Numbered from the stretch's first letter, positions 15,656-27,108 are shown. The stretch is 64,000 bases of DNA from Pseudomonas marginalis (GCF_008692035.1 NZ_VTFG01000001.1:1612001-1676000); one strand, 5' to 3'. Numbers and translations are program-made. The notes: generated from the letters alone by a model not told the origin.

Positions 15656-16960
15656 ATGAATACCCTCGCCCAACTCAAGGCCGGCCACTTGGCCGGCATT
15701 ACGCGCCTGGACCTGTCCTGCGGGCTCACCGAATTTCCTGAGGAAATCTTCGGGCTGGCCGACTCCCTGGAAATCCTCAACCTCAGCGGCAATGCCCTGA
15801 GCCGCCTACCCGACGACCTGCACCGCCTGCCGCACCTGCGCGTGCTGTTCTGCTCGGACAACGCCTTTACCGAACTGCCGGAATGCCTGGGCCGGTGCGC
15901 CAAATTGAGCATGATCGGCTTCAAGGCCAACCAGATCAGCCACGTGCCCGCCGCCGCGCTGCCGCCGTTGCTGCGCTGGCTGATCCTCACCGACAACCGC
16001 ATCAGCCAGTTACCCAGCGAGTTGGGCGAGCGGCCGCTGCTGCAGAAACTGATGCTCGCCGGGAACCAACTGACGCAGTTGCCGCAGAGCCTGGCCAACT
16101 GTAGCAACCTGGAGCTGATCCGCATTGCCTCCAACCGCCTCACGCGCCTGCCCGAGTGGCTGTTGACGCTGCCGAGCCTGACGTGGCTGGCCTATGCGGA
16201 CAACCCGGTGGAAATGGCCGTGGATGTGGCGGTGGACGACGCGACAGCGGCTATTCCCTGGACGGAACTGGAACTGGCCGAGGTGCTGGGCGAAGGTGCC
16301 TCGGGGGTGATTCGCAAGGCCCTGTGGACACCCATGGCCAAGCCCGTCGCCGTCAAGCTGTACAAAGGCACGATCACCAGCGACGGCTCGCCGCTGCACG
16401 AAATGCAGGCCTGCATCGCCGCCGGGTTGCACCCTAACCTGATCAAGGTGCAAGGCCGCGTGGTGGGTGCCCCCGAGGACCAGGCCGCATTGGTCATGGA
16501 CCTGATCGACCCGAGCTACCGCAACCTCGCCGCCCTGCCGAGCCTGGCCTCCTGCACCCGCGACGTCTACGCCCCCGCCACCCGCTTCAGCCTCGACACA
16601 GCCTTGCGCATGGCCCGGGGCATCGCCTCCGTGGCGGCGCATCTGCACCGGCACGGCATCACCCATGGCGACCTGTACGGGCACAATATCCTGTGGAATG
16701 AAGCGGGCGATTGTTTGCTCGGGGACTTTGGCGCGGCGTCGTTCCATGCCAAGGCAGACACGTTGGAAACACGAGCCTTGCAACGTATTGAAGTGCGCGC
16801 GTTCGGGGTGCTGCTGGGGGAGTTGCTGGAGCGGGTTGAAGCGGGGTTGATTGACGAGGCGCTGGTAGCGTTGCAGAAAAGCTGTTGCCAGCCCGACGTG
16901 TTGGCACGGCCGAGCTTCGAAGAAATCAACGCCATGCTGCAATCCATCCAACACCACTAA
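15656..16960 (+). CDS. leucine-rich-repeat protein kinase
   Basis: A 434-residue soluble protein combining about seven leucine-rich repeats (residues 15-185, for example LEILNLSGNALSRLP and LLRWLILTDNRISQLP) with a eukaryotic-like kinase domain (about 205-430). Kinase motifs are present: the glycine loop LGEGASGVIRK, the lysine in VAVKLYKG (Lys234), the catalytic loop HGDLYGHN (Asp339, Asn344) and DFG (357-359). The HRD arginine is replaced by glycine, as in many bacterial kinases not activated by loop phosphorylation. There is no signal peptide or membrane segment, so it acts in the cytoplasm. GTG at 15641 is a possible longer start. Substrate and signal are unknown. Confidence 0.9.
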   Translation: MNTLAQLKAGHLAGITRLDLSCGLTEFPEEIFGLADSLEILNLSGNALSRLPDDLHRLPHLRVLFCSDNAFTELPECLGRCAKLSMIGFKANQISHVPAAALPPLLRWLILTDNRISQLPSELGERPLLQKLMLAGNQLTQLPQSLANCSNLELIRIASNRLTRLPEWLLTLPSLTWLAYADNPVEMAVDVAVDDATAAIPWTELELAEVLGEGASGVIRKALWTPMAKPVAVKLYKGTITSDGSPLHEMQACIAAGLHPNLIKVQGRVVGAPEDQAALVMDLIDPSYRNLAALPSLASCTRDVYAPATRFSLDTALRMARGIASVAAHLHRHGITHGDLYGHNILWNEAGDCLLGDFGAASFHAKADTLETRALQRIEVRAFGVLLGELLERVEAGLIDEALVALQKSCCQPDVLARPSFEEINAMLQSIQHH

Positions 16961-16961
16961 A

Positions 16962-17012
16962 CAAATGTGGGAGGGGCGGTGCGACGACTCGACTGGCCCC
17001 CTCCCACATTTG
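16962..17012. repeat. REP palindrome, variant with CGGTGCGACGA loop
   Basis: AAATGTGGGAGGGG pairs with CCCCCTCCCACATTT around a 20-base loop containing GGTGCGACGACTCGACTGG. It lies between the LRR kinase and the yebC gene. The same loop in inverse orientation occurs at 63736-63779, so this is a REP subfamily distinct from the GGGGGCTTGCCCCC type. Confidence 0.85.
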
Positions 17013-17036
17013 GATCGCGTTTCTTCAGTTGATAAA

Positions 17037-17744
17037 TCAGCCCGCCAGGCCGACGAACATGTCCTGCACATCATCATGGTTGTCCAAACCTTCGAGGAAG
17101 GCTTCGACTTCAGCCATCTGCTCATCGGTCAAACCACTCACCGGGTTCTTCGAGATGTAGCCCAGCTTGGCCGACAGCACGGTGAACCCCTGTTCCGGCA
17201 GGGCTTTTTGCACGGCGTCCAGGTCAGTGGTCTCGGTGATGAACAGGGTGGTGCCTTCTTCTTCGCCGTCTTCAAAGTCCTGCGCACCGGCTTCGATCGC
17301 GGCCATTTCCGCATCGGCATCCGGGGTGTCCGGCGAGGCTTCGATCAGGCCGACATGGTTGAAATCCCAGGCCACGGAGCCGGAAGCACCCAGCTGCCCC
17401 TTGCGGAACGCCACGCGGATTTCCGCCACGGTGCGGTTGATGTTGTCGGTCACACACTCGACGATCAACGGCACCTGGTGCGGGGCGAACCCTTCGTAGG
17501 TCACGCGGTGGTATTGCACGGTTTCACCGAGCAGACCGGCGCCCTTCTTGATCGCGCGTTCCAGGGTTTCCTTGGGCATCGAGGCCTTTTTGGCCTGTTC
17601 CACCACCAGACGCAGGTGGGCGTTGGTCGCGGTGTCGGCACCGTTGCGGGCGGCGATGGTGATTTCTTTCACCAGCTTGCCGAAGATCTTGCCCTTGGCA
17701 TTGGATGCCGCTTCTTTATGTTTGACTTTCCACTGTGCGCCCAT
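17037..17744 (-). CDS. YebC/PmpR-family protein (TACO1 family)
   Basis: A 235-residue member of the YebC/TACO1 family. The N-terminal [24 protein letters not shown] and the [25 protein letters not shown] segment are typical, with long acidic C-terminal domains ([11 protein letters not shown]). Family members are described as DNA-binding regulators (PmpR of P. aeruginosa) and, more recently, as factors that help ribosomes at difficult sequences. Pseudomonads carry two such paralogues. This one is slightly shorter than the RuvC-linked copy and starts GAQWK rather than GHSKW. It stands alone between a REP element and the LysR gene. Confidence 0.9.
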   Translation of the reverse strand: MGAQWKVKHKEAASNAKGKIFGKLVKEITIAARNGADTATNAHLRLVVEQAKKASMPKETLERAIKKGAGLLGETVQYHRVTYEGFAPHQVPLIVECVTDNINRTVAEIRVAFRKGQLGASGSVAWDFNHVGLIEASPDTPDADAEMAAIEAGAQDFEDGEEEGTTLFITETTDLDAVQKALPEQGFTVLSAKLGYISKNPVSGLTDEQMAEVEAFLEGLDNHDDVQDMFVGLAG

Positions 17745-17842
17745 GACTCACTCTCTTCTATACATCGCGCCGAAACGTCTACTGGCCGGCGCTTTGGGGG
17801 CAGAGTTTATAGCGCAAGAACGCATCGTTCCACCAAAAACCC

Positions 17843-18700
17843 TCAGGGCGCCAACTCGAAAACCGCCTGAATCAGGCGCAACGAGCGGCGCCGCTCCATG
17901 CAACCGAGCAGGTGCCGGTTGACCAGCCCCTCGCCCTCAATCGGCACCGCCTGCACCCGTGGGTCGGGGCTGACTTCCATGGACGAGACCACGCCCACCC
18001 CCAACTCAGCGGCGACGGCTTCGGTCACCGCCTCGCGGCTGTCCAGTTCCAGCAACACCTTGGGCTGCACATTCGCGGCCATGCAGGCGTCATCGAAGGT
18101 ACGCCGGGTGATCGAGCTGGGCTCGCGCAGCACCATGATCACCTCGTTGAGTTGCTCGAGGCGGATACCCTCGGGTTGCTGCGCCCACGGGTGGCTGGCC
18201 GGCACCAATGCGCACAGCCGCGACTCGCTCAACGGTTGCAGGTGCAGACCGTTGCGCGGTTCCACTTCGGTGAGCACCGCCACATCCGCATGCTCGGACA
18301 ACAGCGCGGCCAGGGTTTCCTGGGCATTGCCCAGGCGCAGGTTGACGGTAATCCCGGGGTAGCGCGCGCGCAGGCTGGCAATCATCGGCATCACCAGGTG
18401 CGGGCCGTCCGCCGCGACTTCCAGGCGCCCGCTCAGCAGTTGGCGGTTGGCCTCCAGCATCGTCTGGGCTTCGTCCACCAGGCCAAAGATCGCCCGTGTG
18501 ATCGCCGCCAGCCGCGCGCCCTCTTCGGTCAACTCCACCCGCCGCGCGGTGCGGCGCAGCAACGGAATCTGGTAGTGCTCCTCCAAGGCCTTGATATGCC
18601 CGGTCACCGCCGGCTGGCTGATGAACAGCCGCGCGGCAGCGCGGGTAAAACTGCCCTCACGGGCCACGGCGTCGAACGCGCGCAGTTGGAACAGGTTCAT
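17843..18700 (-). CDS. LysR-family regulator of 2-aminoethylphosphonate degradation
   Basis: A 285-residue LysR-type regulator with N-terminal winged HTH (FTRAAARLFISQPAVTGHIKALE) and C-terminal substrate-binding domain. The start at 18698-18700 (MNLFQLRAF) is the canonical LysR start. Upstream in-frame codons would overlap phnW. It is divergent from phnW with 112 bases between the starts, the same arrangement as PA1309-phnW in P. aeruginosa. It probably activates phnWX when 2-aminoethylphosphonate or its products are present. Confidence 0.9.
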   Translation of the reverse strand: MNLFQLRAFDAVAREGSFTRAAARLFISQPAVTGHIKALEEHYQIPLLRRTARRVELTEEGARLAAITRAIFGLVDEAQTMLEANRQLLSGRLEVAADGPHLVMPMIASLRARYPGITVNLRLGNAQETLAALLSEHADVAVLTEVEPRNGLHLQPLSESRLCALVPASHPWAQQPEGIRLEQLNEVIMVLREPSSITRRTFDDACMAANVQPKVLLELDSREAVTEAVAAELGVGVVSSMEVSPDPRVQAVPIEGEGLVNRHLLGCMERRRSLRLIQAVFELAP

Positions 18701-18812
18701 GGTTATCGGCCTCACTGATAGCTCGCATAACAACAAACAATTTGATTGATGACAAGCCAAACTGCAATTTAGGCGCCGTAGCTTCAACCCCGATGCCTTG
18801 CGAGGACTTGAG

Positions 18813-19922
18813 ATGACCACTGCCGCACCGATCCTGCTGACCCCGGGCCCCCTGACCACATCGAACCGCACCCGCCGCGCCATGATGGTGGACTGGGGTT
18901 CATGGGATGACCGCTTCAACCAACTCACCGCCAGCGTCTGCGAACAATTGCTGGCGATCCTCCACGGCGAAGGCAGCCACCATTGCGTGCCGTTGCAAGG
19001 CAGCGGCACCTTTGCGGTCGAGGCGGCCATCGGCACCCTGGTACCGCGTGACGGCAAGGTGCTGGTGCTGATCAACGGCGCCTACGGCAAGCGCCTGGCC
19101 AGGATCTGCGAAGTGCTCGGCCGTGATTTCAGCACCTTTGAAACCGCCGAGGACGAGCCTGCTACCGCCGCCGATGTGGACCGCCTGCTGGCGGCAGACA
19201 GCGCCATCACCCACGTTGCGTTGATCCATTGCGAAACCAGCACCGGCATCCTCAACCCGCTGCCGCAGATCGCCGAGGTCGTCAAACACCACGGCAAGCG
19301 CCTGATCATCGACGCCATGAGCTCCTTCGGCGCCCTGCCGATCGATGCCCGCGAGGTGCCGTTCGACGCACTGATCGCCGCCTCCGGCAAGTGCCTGGAA
19401 GGCGTGCCGGGCATGGGCTTCGTCTTCGCGAACAAACAGACGCTGGCCGCCGCCCAGGGCAACTGCCATTCCCTGGCGATGGACCTGTTCGACCAGCACA
19501 GCTACATGGCCAAGACCGGTCAATGGCGCTTTACCCCGCCGACCCATGTGGTCGCCGCCCTGCACGAAGCGCTGCTGCAATACCAGGAAGAAGGCGGCCT
19601 GCCCGCGCGCCACCGACGCTATGCCGACAACTGCCAGGCCTTGCTCGACGGCATGGCCGCACTGGGCCTGCGCAGCTTCCTGCCCGCGGCGATCCAGGCC
19701 CCGATCATCGTGACCTTTCATGCCCCGACAGACCCGCGCTACCAGTTCAAGGATTTCTACGAACGGGTCAAGGCCAAGGGTTTCATTCTGTACCCCGGCA
19801 AATTGACCCAGGTGGAGACGTTCCGCGTGGGCTGCATCGGCCATGTCGATACGCAAGGGATGCGCGCAGCGGTCAAGGCGATCGCCGAGGTGCTGGAAGA
19901 AATGGAAGTGTCGGACATCTGA
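18813..19922 (+). CDS. phnW: 2-aminoethylphosphonate:pyruvate transaminase
   Basis: A PLP enzyme of 369 residues that transfers the amino group of 2-aminoethylphosphonate to pyruvate, giving phosphonoacetaldehyde and alanine. The PLP lysine is Lys193 in [15 protein letters not shown]. The N-terminal [10 protein letters not shown] and the [13 protein letters not shown] aspartate that pairs with the pyridine nitrogen are present. A GAGG ribosome site at 18802 precedes the ATG. phnX starts 27 bases downstream, so the two steps of the phosphonatase route are encoded together. No phosphonate transporter lies nearby. Confidence 0.96.
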   Translation: MTTAAPILLTPGPLTTSNRTRRAMMVDWGSWDDRFNQLTASVCEQLLAILHGEGSHHCVPLQGSGTFAVEAAIGTLVPRDGKVLVLINGAYGKRLARICEVLGRDFSTFETAEDEPATAADVDRLLAADSAITHVALIHCETSTGILNPLPQIAEVVKHHGKRLIIDAMSSFGALPIDAREVPFDALIAASGKCLEGVPGMGFVFANKQTLAAAQGNCHSLAMDLFDQHSYMAKTGQWRFTPPTHVVAALHEALLQYQEEGGLPARHRRYADNCQALLDGMAALGLRSFLPAAIQAPIIVTFHAPTDPRYQFKDFYERVKAKGFILYPGKLTQVETFRVGCIGHVDTQGMRAAVKAIAEVLEEMEVSDI

Positions 19923-19949
19923 TTGCCCCTTACCCACAGGATCTGAACC

Positions 19950-20777
19950 ATGAACTATCAAAACCCCAACACCCTCCAGGCCGTCATCCTCGACTGGGCC
20001 GGCACCGTGGTCGACTTCGGCTCTTTCGCCCCCACGCAGATTTTTGTCGAGGCCTTCGCCGAATTCGATGTGCAGGTTTCCATCGAAGAAGCCCGTGGCC
20101 CGATGGGCATGGGCAAGTGGGACCATATCCGCACTTTGTGCGACCAGCCGCAAGTCGCCGAGCGCTACCGCCAGGCATTCGGCCGCACGCCCACCGATGA
20201 CGACGTGACCGCCATCTACCAGCGCTTCATGCCGTTGCAGATCGAGAAAATCGCCGAGCACTCGGCGCTGATCCCCGGTGCCCTCGACACCATCGGCCAG
20301 CTGCGCGGGCAAGGTATCAAAATCGGCTCCTGCTCGGGCTATCCCAAGCAAGTCATGGACAAAGTGGTCGCCCTGGCCGCCACCAACGGCTACGTCGCCG
20401 ACCACGTGGTCGCCACCGACGAAGTGCCCAACGGCCGCCCATGGCCAGCCCAGGCACTCGCCAACGTGATCGCCCTGGGCATCGACGATGTGGCGGCGTG
20501 CGTCAAGGTCGACGACACCGTGCCAGGCATCCTCGAAGGCCGCCGCGCCGGGATGTGGACCGTGGCCCTGACCTGCTCCGGCAATGCCCTGGGCCTGACC
20601 TACGCGCAGTTTCGCGCCCTCGACAGTGCCACGTTGGCCAGCGAACGCACGCGTATCGAAGCGATGTTCGAAGGCTCGCGCCCCCACTACCTGATCGACA
20701 CCATTACCGACCTGCCGGCCGTCATCGCCGACATCAACCAGCGCCTGGCCCGCGGTGAAATGCCGCAAAGCGACTGA
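19950..20777 (+). CDS. phnX: phosphonoacetaldehyde hydrolase (phosphonatase)
   Basis: A 275-residue HAD-superfamily enzyme that splits phosphonoacetaldehyde into acetaldehyde and phosphate. The nucleophile is Asp15 in [14 protein letters not shown]. The Schiff-base lysine that distinguishes phosphonatase from other HAD proteins is Lys56 in [15 protein letters not shown] motif II lies in [12 protein letters not shown] and motif IV in [13 protein letters not shown]. It follows phnW and completes release of phosphate and carbon from 2-aminoethylphosphonate. Confidence 0.96.
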   Translation: MNYQNPNTLQAVILDWAGTVVDFGSFAPTQIFVEAFAEFDVQVSIEEARGPMGMGKWDHIRTLCDQPQVAERYRQAFGRTPTDDDVTAIYQRFMPLQIEKIAEHSALIPGALDTIGQLRGQGIKIGSCSGYPKQVMDKVVALAATNGYVADHVVATDEVPNGRPWPAQALANVIALGIDDVAACVKVDDTVPGILEGRRAGMWTVALTCSGNALGLTYAQFRALDSATLASERTRIEAMFEGSRPHYLIDTITDLPAVIADINQRLARGEMPQSD

Positions 20778-20890
20778 TAGAGGTCAAGACAACGGCATCG
20801 CGTCGGGCAAACCGCGCAAAACAGGCTTACAGTAAAAGGACTTCGTCGCCAAAGAACGAAGGTTCGCCCTGATGAGTGAGGAACCCAGCG

Positions 20891-21448
20891 ATGCCGTGGA
20901 AAAATTCCGATACGCGCTACAGCACCATGTCGATTGCGCTGCACTGGTTGATGGTGGTGCTGCTGGCGGTGGTCTACGCCTGCATTGAGTTACGCGGCCA
21001 GTTCCCCAAAGGCAGCGGTGCACGGACGTTGATCGTCGAGATGCACTTCATGTTCGGCCTCACCGTGTTTGTGCTGGTGTGGCTGCGCCTGTTCGCGCGC
21101 AGCCTGGGGGTTGCACCCAAGATCGTCCCCGCCCCGCCACAATGGCAAAGCCTGCTGGCCACGCTGATGCACTTCGCGCTGTACGCCTTGATGATCGGCA
21201 TGCCGATTGCCGGTTGGCTGATCGTCAGTGCCGAGGGGCATTCGGTGATGTTCTATGGGATCGAGTTGCCGCCGCTGATTGCTGAAAACAAGGCGCTGGC
21301 CAAGCAGATCGAGGGCTGGCATGTGCTGTTCGGCAAGATCGGTTACTGGCTGATCGGCCTGCATGCGTTGGCGGGGATCTTTCATCATTATGTGATGCGT
21401 GATAACACGGCGTTGCGGATGATGCCGGGTAAGCGCGCTAGGCTGTAA
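20891..21448 (+). CDS. cytochrome b561
   Basis: A 185-residue integral membrane cytochrome with four hydrophobic helices and heme-ligand histidines in ALHWLMV, VEMHFMFGLT, WHVLFGKIGYW and LHALAGIFHHYV. The ATG at 20891 follows a GAGGA ribosome site, which decides against the upstream GTG at 20876. It probably moves electrons from quinol to a periplasmic acceptor or oxygen. It stands alone, and its last 11 bases overlap the convergent dcyD gene. Confidence 0.9.
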   Translation: MPWKNSDTRYSTMSIALHWLMVVLLAVVYACIELRGQFPKGSGARTLIVEMHFMFGLTVFVLVWLRLFARSLGVAPKIVPAPPQWQSLLATLMHFALYALMIGMPIAGWLIVSAEGHSVMFYGIELPPLIAENKALAKQIEGWHVLFGKIGYWLIGLHALAGIFHHYVMRDNTALRMMPGKRARL

Positions 21449-22328
21449 ACCCTCGGCGGCCCTGCAAGCCACCGGTATGCACGAAGATCAGGCGAGTGCC
21501 GGGCACGAAACGCCCGGCCTCGATCTGCTGCTTCAACGCCAGCAACGCCTTGCCGGTATAGAGCGGCTCCAGCGGTACACCGCAGGCCTGTTCAGTGCTC
21601 TCGATAAACTCGAGCAATAGCGGATCAACCTTCCCAAAGCCACCCCGGCTGGCGTCCAGCAATTCATAACCGCCCTGCACGAGGGCACTCACGTTCTGCG
21701 CCACGCCATGATCATCCGGTACCGCCATTGCGCCATACACCGGATGCGCGCCCGCCTCCGCCAGCGCCAACCCCGCCAACGTCGTACCGGTGCCCGCCGC
21801 CAGCCACCAGGCGTCGTAATCGGCCCAGCCCACGGTGCTCAATTGCCGGCGTGCCTGCTCGACCAAGACCCCGCAACCCAATGCCCCGGCCATCCCGCCT
21901 CCGCCTTCGGGCACGGGGTAAAGATCGGGATAGCGCTCGCGCCACTGCAGCCAGAAACCCGGCTCATGGCGCGCGCGATAACCGCCGTAGCCCAGCCAAT
22001 GCAGGTGCATGCCGCAGGCTTTCAGGTCGAGGACGGTGGGGGTGTCCTGGGGATGGCCACGCAGCAGGCCGACAGTGGCGAAACCAAAACGCTTGCCCGC
22101 CGCTGCCAGCGCGTGAAGATGGTTGGAGTACGCCCCGCCAAGGCTGATGACGCCGCTGGCACCGGCCTGTCGTGCCTGGGCCAGATGTTTGGTGAGCTTG
22201 AACCACTTGTTGCCGCTGATCAGCGGGTCGATGCGGTCCAGGCGCAGCACGGCCAGTTCGACGCCGTTCAACCAATCGAGCCGCATGGCTTCAAGGGGCG
22301 TGTGGGGAAGCCAGTCAAAGGGACCCAT
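21438..22328 (-). CDS. PLP enzyme of the D-cysteine desulfhydrase/ACC deaminase family
   Basis: A 296-residue fold-type II PLP enzyme. The PLP lysine is Lys41 in SGNKWFKL. The SNH motif (GGAYSNHLHALAAAG), which stacks on the cofactor, and the GTGTTLAGLALA phosphate-binding loop are present. Members either open 1-aminocyclopropane-1-carboxylate or desulfurate D-cysteine. The protein is shorter than true ACC deaminases (about 338 residues), so D-cysteine desulfhydrase or a related activity is more likely. It stands alone on the minus strand. Confidence 0.85.
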   Translation of the reverse strand: MGPFDWLPHTPLEAMRLDWLNGVELAVLRLDRIDPLISGNKWFKLTKHLAQARQAGASGVISLGGAYSNHLHALAAAGKRFGFATVGLLRGHPQDTPTVLDLKACGMHLHWLGYGGYRARHEPGFWLQWRERYPDLYPVPEGGGGMAGALGCGVLVEQARRQLSTVGWADYDAWWLAAGTGTTLAGLALAEAGAHPVYGAMAVPDDHGVAQNVSALVQGGYELLDASRGGFGKVDPLLLEFIESTEQACGVPLEPLYTGKALLALKQQIEAGRFVPGTRLIFVHTGGLQGRRGFTA

Positions 22329-22385
22329 CGGGCGGCATCTGCATGGAAAAAGGGGCGGTAGTCTAACACCACCCCTTGCGTCGTC

Positions 22386-24485
<2,100 letters not shown>

Positions 24486-24636
24486 TTATGTCCCACAGAC
24501 TAAGAGGCGGTGGACGACGGCTCAATGACTGAAACTGACAAGTTATTGATCCAAATGCACAGCGCCCCTTGGCAAGCCGTTGCAGGGGCCCTACCCTAGT
24601 CGCGAACCCTGCACCCGGTCTGTTGTCTGTTGCCCC

Positions 24637-25767
24637 ATGCGTAAACTTCTCGCTTTTACCGTCTCCATGGCCCTGGTTGCCGCCGTCGCCGCGTATCTGG
24701 TCTGGACCCAGGAGCGCCCTGTGGCGCATTACCTGTCGGACCTGCGCATCACCCTCGCCGTCAACGAAGGCCTGCCCGCCGATCGCGGCAACTTGCTGGG
24801 CATCCAGCCGGAGCTGTTTCCCGCCGATTACCAGAGCCTGGAACGCCTGCACCTGAAGCTCGCGGCCTATCTGCAAAAGGCCCGGGACCAGGGGTTGATC
24901 AACGAAAAAACCATCGTAGTGCTGCCTGAACATATCGGTACCTGGCTGATGTTGACCGGTGAAAAAAATGAGGTGTACCAGGCGCTGCACGTGAAGGATG
25001 CGATGAACTGGCTATCGGTCAGCAACCCGCTGCTGTTTGCCCGTGCCTGGATCAGCGCAACCGGCGATAACCGCACCGATGACGCCTACCTGCGTATGAA
25101 AGCCTCCGGCATGGCGCGGGACTACCAGGTGCTGTTCGGCGGCCTGGCCAAGGAGTTTGGCGTCACGCTGGTGGCCGGCTCCATCGCCCTGCCCAACCCC
25201 AGCGTCAGCCAGGGCCAACTGCAGGTCGGCCATGGCGCCTTGTACAACGCCAGCGTGGTGTTCGCGGCGGACGGCTTGCCCCTCGGCGATCCCCAGCGCC
25301 AGCTTTATCCGATCTACGATGAACGCGGTTTTATCGAACCCGGTGACGAAAACATCGTCAGCGTGGTCGACACCCCGGCCGGGCGCCTCGGCGTGTTGGT
25401 CGGCAGTGACAGCTGGTACCCGGACAACTATCGCAAGCTCAACGAGCAAGGTGCGCAACTGATTGCGGTACCGGCCTTTGTGCTGGGTCGCGATACCTGG
25501 GATCGACCATGGCGCGGCTTCAAGAGCGTGTCCACGCCACCGGAAATCAGCCTCAAGCCTGAAGAACTCAGCGAAGGTGAGGCCTGGCGGCGCCTGACGC
25601 TGATCAGCCAGCAACCCGTCAGCCAGGCAACCGCGGGCATGAGCGTATTCCTGCGTGGGCAGTTCTGGGATCTGGGCACGGCCGGGCACAGTTTTCTCAG
25701 CAGCAACGGGCAGATCAGCGCCGACGGCGACGCCCGTGGCGCGCGCCTGCTGAATATCTGGCTGTAG
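24637..25767 (+). CDS. nitrilase-superfamily protein lacking the catalytic cysteine
   Basis: A 376-residue carbon-nitrogen hydrolase-fold protein with an N-terminal signal anchor (residues 3-23), so it lies in or beyond the inner membrane. The catalytic glutamate is kept (Glu98 in VVLPEHIG). The nucleophile segment, normally GVxxCYD, reads GVLVGSDSW, with Gly256 in the cysteine position. The lysine position before the LYP segment holds Gln220. Two of three triad residues are therefore missing and amidase activity is unlikely. It is followed after 4 bases by an AraC-family regulator, and the same gene order next to fadH occurs, as I recall, in P. aeruginosa (PA3092-3094). It may be a binding or sensing protein. 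Confidence 0.82.
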   Translation: MRKLLAFTVSMALVAAVAAYLVWTQERPVAHYLSDLRITLAVNEGLPADRGNLLGIQPELFPADYQSLERLHLKLAAYLQKARDQGLINEKTIVVLPEHIGTWLMLTGEKNEVYQALHVKDAMNWLSVSNPLLFARAWISATGDNRTDDAYLRMKASGMARDYQVLFGGLAKEFGVTLVAGSIALPNPSVSQGQLQVGHGALYNASVVFAADGLPLGDPQRQLYPIYDERGFIEPGDENIVSVVDTPAGRLGVLVGSDSWYPDNYRKLNEQGAQLIAVPAFVLGRDTWDRPWRGFKSVSTPPEISLKPEELSEGEAWRRLTLISQQPVSQATAGMSVFLRGQFWDLGTAGHSFLSSNGQISADGDARGARLLNIWL

Positions 25768-25771
25768 CCCC

Positions 25772-26806
25772 GTGAAGCCGGTGCGCCTGGGTGATTTGTC
25801 GGTGGGCTTCGTGCACACCCTGGCCGACGCGATCCACAGCCACGGCCTCGACCCGCAACCGCTGCTGCTGCAATACGGCCTCGACCCCGCGCGCCTCGCC
25901 GAAGCGGGTGCACGCTTGTCGATCCCGCGTTATATGCGCCTGGGCCATGGGGCCATCCAACTCACCGGCGACCCCGGCCTGGGCCTGCGCATGGGCCAGC
26001 TCAGCCGCCTGAGCCAGGCCGGGTTGGCCGGGGTCACCGCCGCCCAGGCGCCCAATGTGCGCGAGGCAGCGCGCACCCTGACCCGCTTCGAGGCGCTGTA
26101 CGGCTCCAACTATCGCGGGCAATCGAGTTTCCACGAGGACGCCGAAGGCGCCTGGCTGCGGTTCTATTCCATCAGCCCCTATAACGCCTACAACCGCTTC
26201 GTGGTGGACTCGATCATCGCCGGCTGGCTGCAGCAACTCTCGAGCCTGGCCCAGCAAACGGTACAGGCGCAACGGATTGAAATCGAATTTGCAGCGCCGG
26301 ACTACAGCGAACAGTACGCGCTGCTGGGCGATGGCCCGATCCAGTTCGGCGCCGACGCCAATCAACTGCGCCTGAGCCAGCAAACCCTGGCCCTGCGCAA
26401 CCCGCAGCATTGTCCGAGTACCTGGCACCTGTTGCTGCAACTGTGTGAACGGGAACTGGAGCAGTTGACCCGCACCCGCAGCCTGCGCGAGCGCATTACC
26501 CGCTTGCTCGGGCCGATGCTCAATGGCGGCCGGGAACCCGACCTGGAAGAAGTGGCGGCGCGCTTGAAGCTGCCGACCTGGACACTGCGCCGCAAACTGG
26601 CCGAAGAAGGCACACAGTTTCGCGCGATTCTCAACGATACCCGCCGCGACCTGGCCATGACCTACATTCGCGATACGGAACTGGCATTCGGCGAAATCGC
26701 CTACTTGCTCGGTTTTGCCTCGGCCCAGGCGTTTCAACGGGCGTTCAGGCGATGGAACAACCAGACCCCAGGGGAATTTCGCCGCAGTCAGCGGCATTCC
26801 GCCTGA
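25772..26806 (+). CDS. AraC-family regulator (OruR/ArgR-like architecture)
   Basis: A 344-residue regulator with an N-terminal arabinose-binding-like domain of the type found in OruR/VirF-like proteins (residues about 20-200) and a C-terminal pair of HTH motifs (LEEVAARLKLPTWTLRRKL and EIAYLLGFASAQAFQRAFRRW). It starts with GTG 4 bases after the nitrilase-like gene, so the two are cotranscribed. It may regulate fadH and its own operon, and the ligand is unknown. Confidence 0.9.
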   Translation: MKPVRLGDLSVGFVHTLADAIHSHGLDPQPLLLQYGLDPARLAEAGARLSIPRYMRLGHGAIQLTGDPGLGLRMGQLSRLSQAGLAGVTAAQAPNVREAARTLTRFEALYGSNYRGQSSFHEDAEGAWLRFYSISPYNAYNRFVVDSIIAGWLQQLSSLAQQTVQAQRIEIEFAAPDYSEQYALLGDGPIQFGADANQLRLSQQTLALRNPQHCPSTWHLLLQLCERELEQLTRTRSLRERITRLLGPMLNGGREPDLEEVAARLKLPTWTLRRKLAEEGTQFRAILNDTRRDLAMTYIRDTELAFGEIAYLLGFASAQAFQRAFRRWNNQTPGEFRRSQRHSA

Positions 26807-26814
26807 AGTCGGTC

Positions 26815-26901
26815 TTACAGCTCGGTGGCGTCATCGGCCGGATCCAGAGGATCCAGTTCAAAGGCCTGGTACTCCAGCAGTTCTTCCTGGTATTCGTCCA
26901 T
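26815..26901 (-). CDS. 28-residue acidic small protein
   Basis: A very short frame encoding MDEYQEELLEYQAFELDP and ten more residues, ending DDATEL. It is strongly acidic with no membrane segment. It is preceded by an excellent ribosome site, AAGGAG, with eight bases to the ATG at 26899-26901. That is better than for most neighbouring genes. It converges on the AraC gene with 8 bases between the stops. No function is known to me. The ribosome site and biased codon use are the only support. Confidence 0.6.
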   Translation of the reverse strand: MDEYQEELLEYQAFELDPLDPADDATEL

Positions 26902-27108
26902 GGTGGGCTCCTTGTTTTGAATTAAAAGCGGCTGCAGATAAATGACCTGCACAGCCAGCCTAAAGTGCCGTGGTGACGAAAAAATGTCGACGTCATGACG
27001 TTCCTGCACTCCAGGATTAAACGTAGCAGCGTTGTACGAATTTAGCACCGGGGTTTTGAGGCGCGATTGCAATCAGGGATGCACGGAAATGGACGGGAAT
27101 GCATTCCA

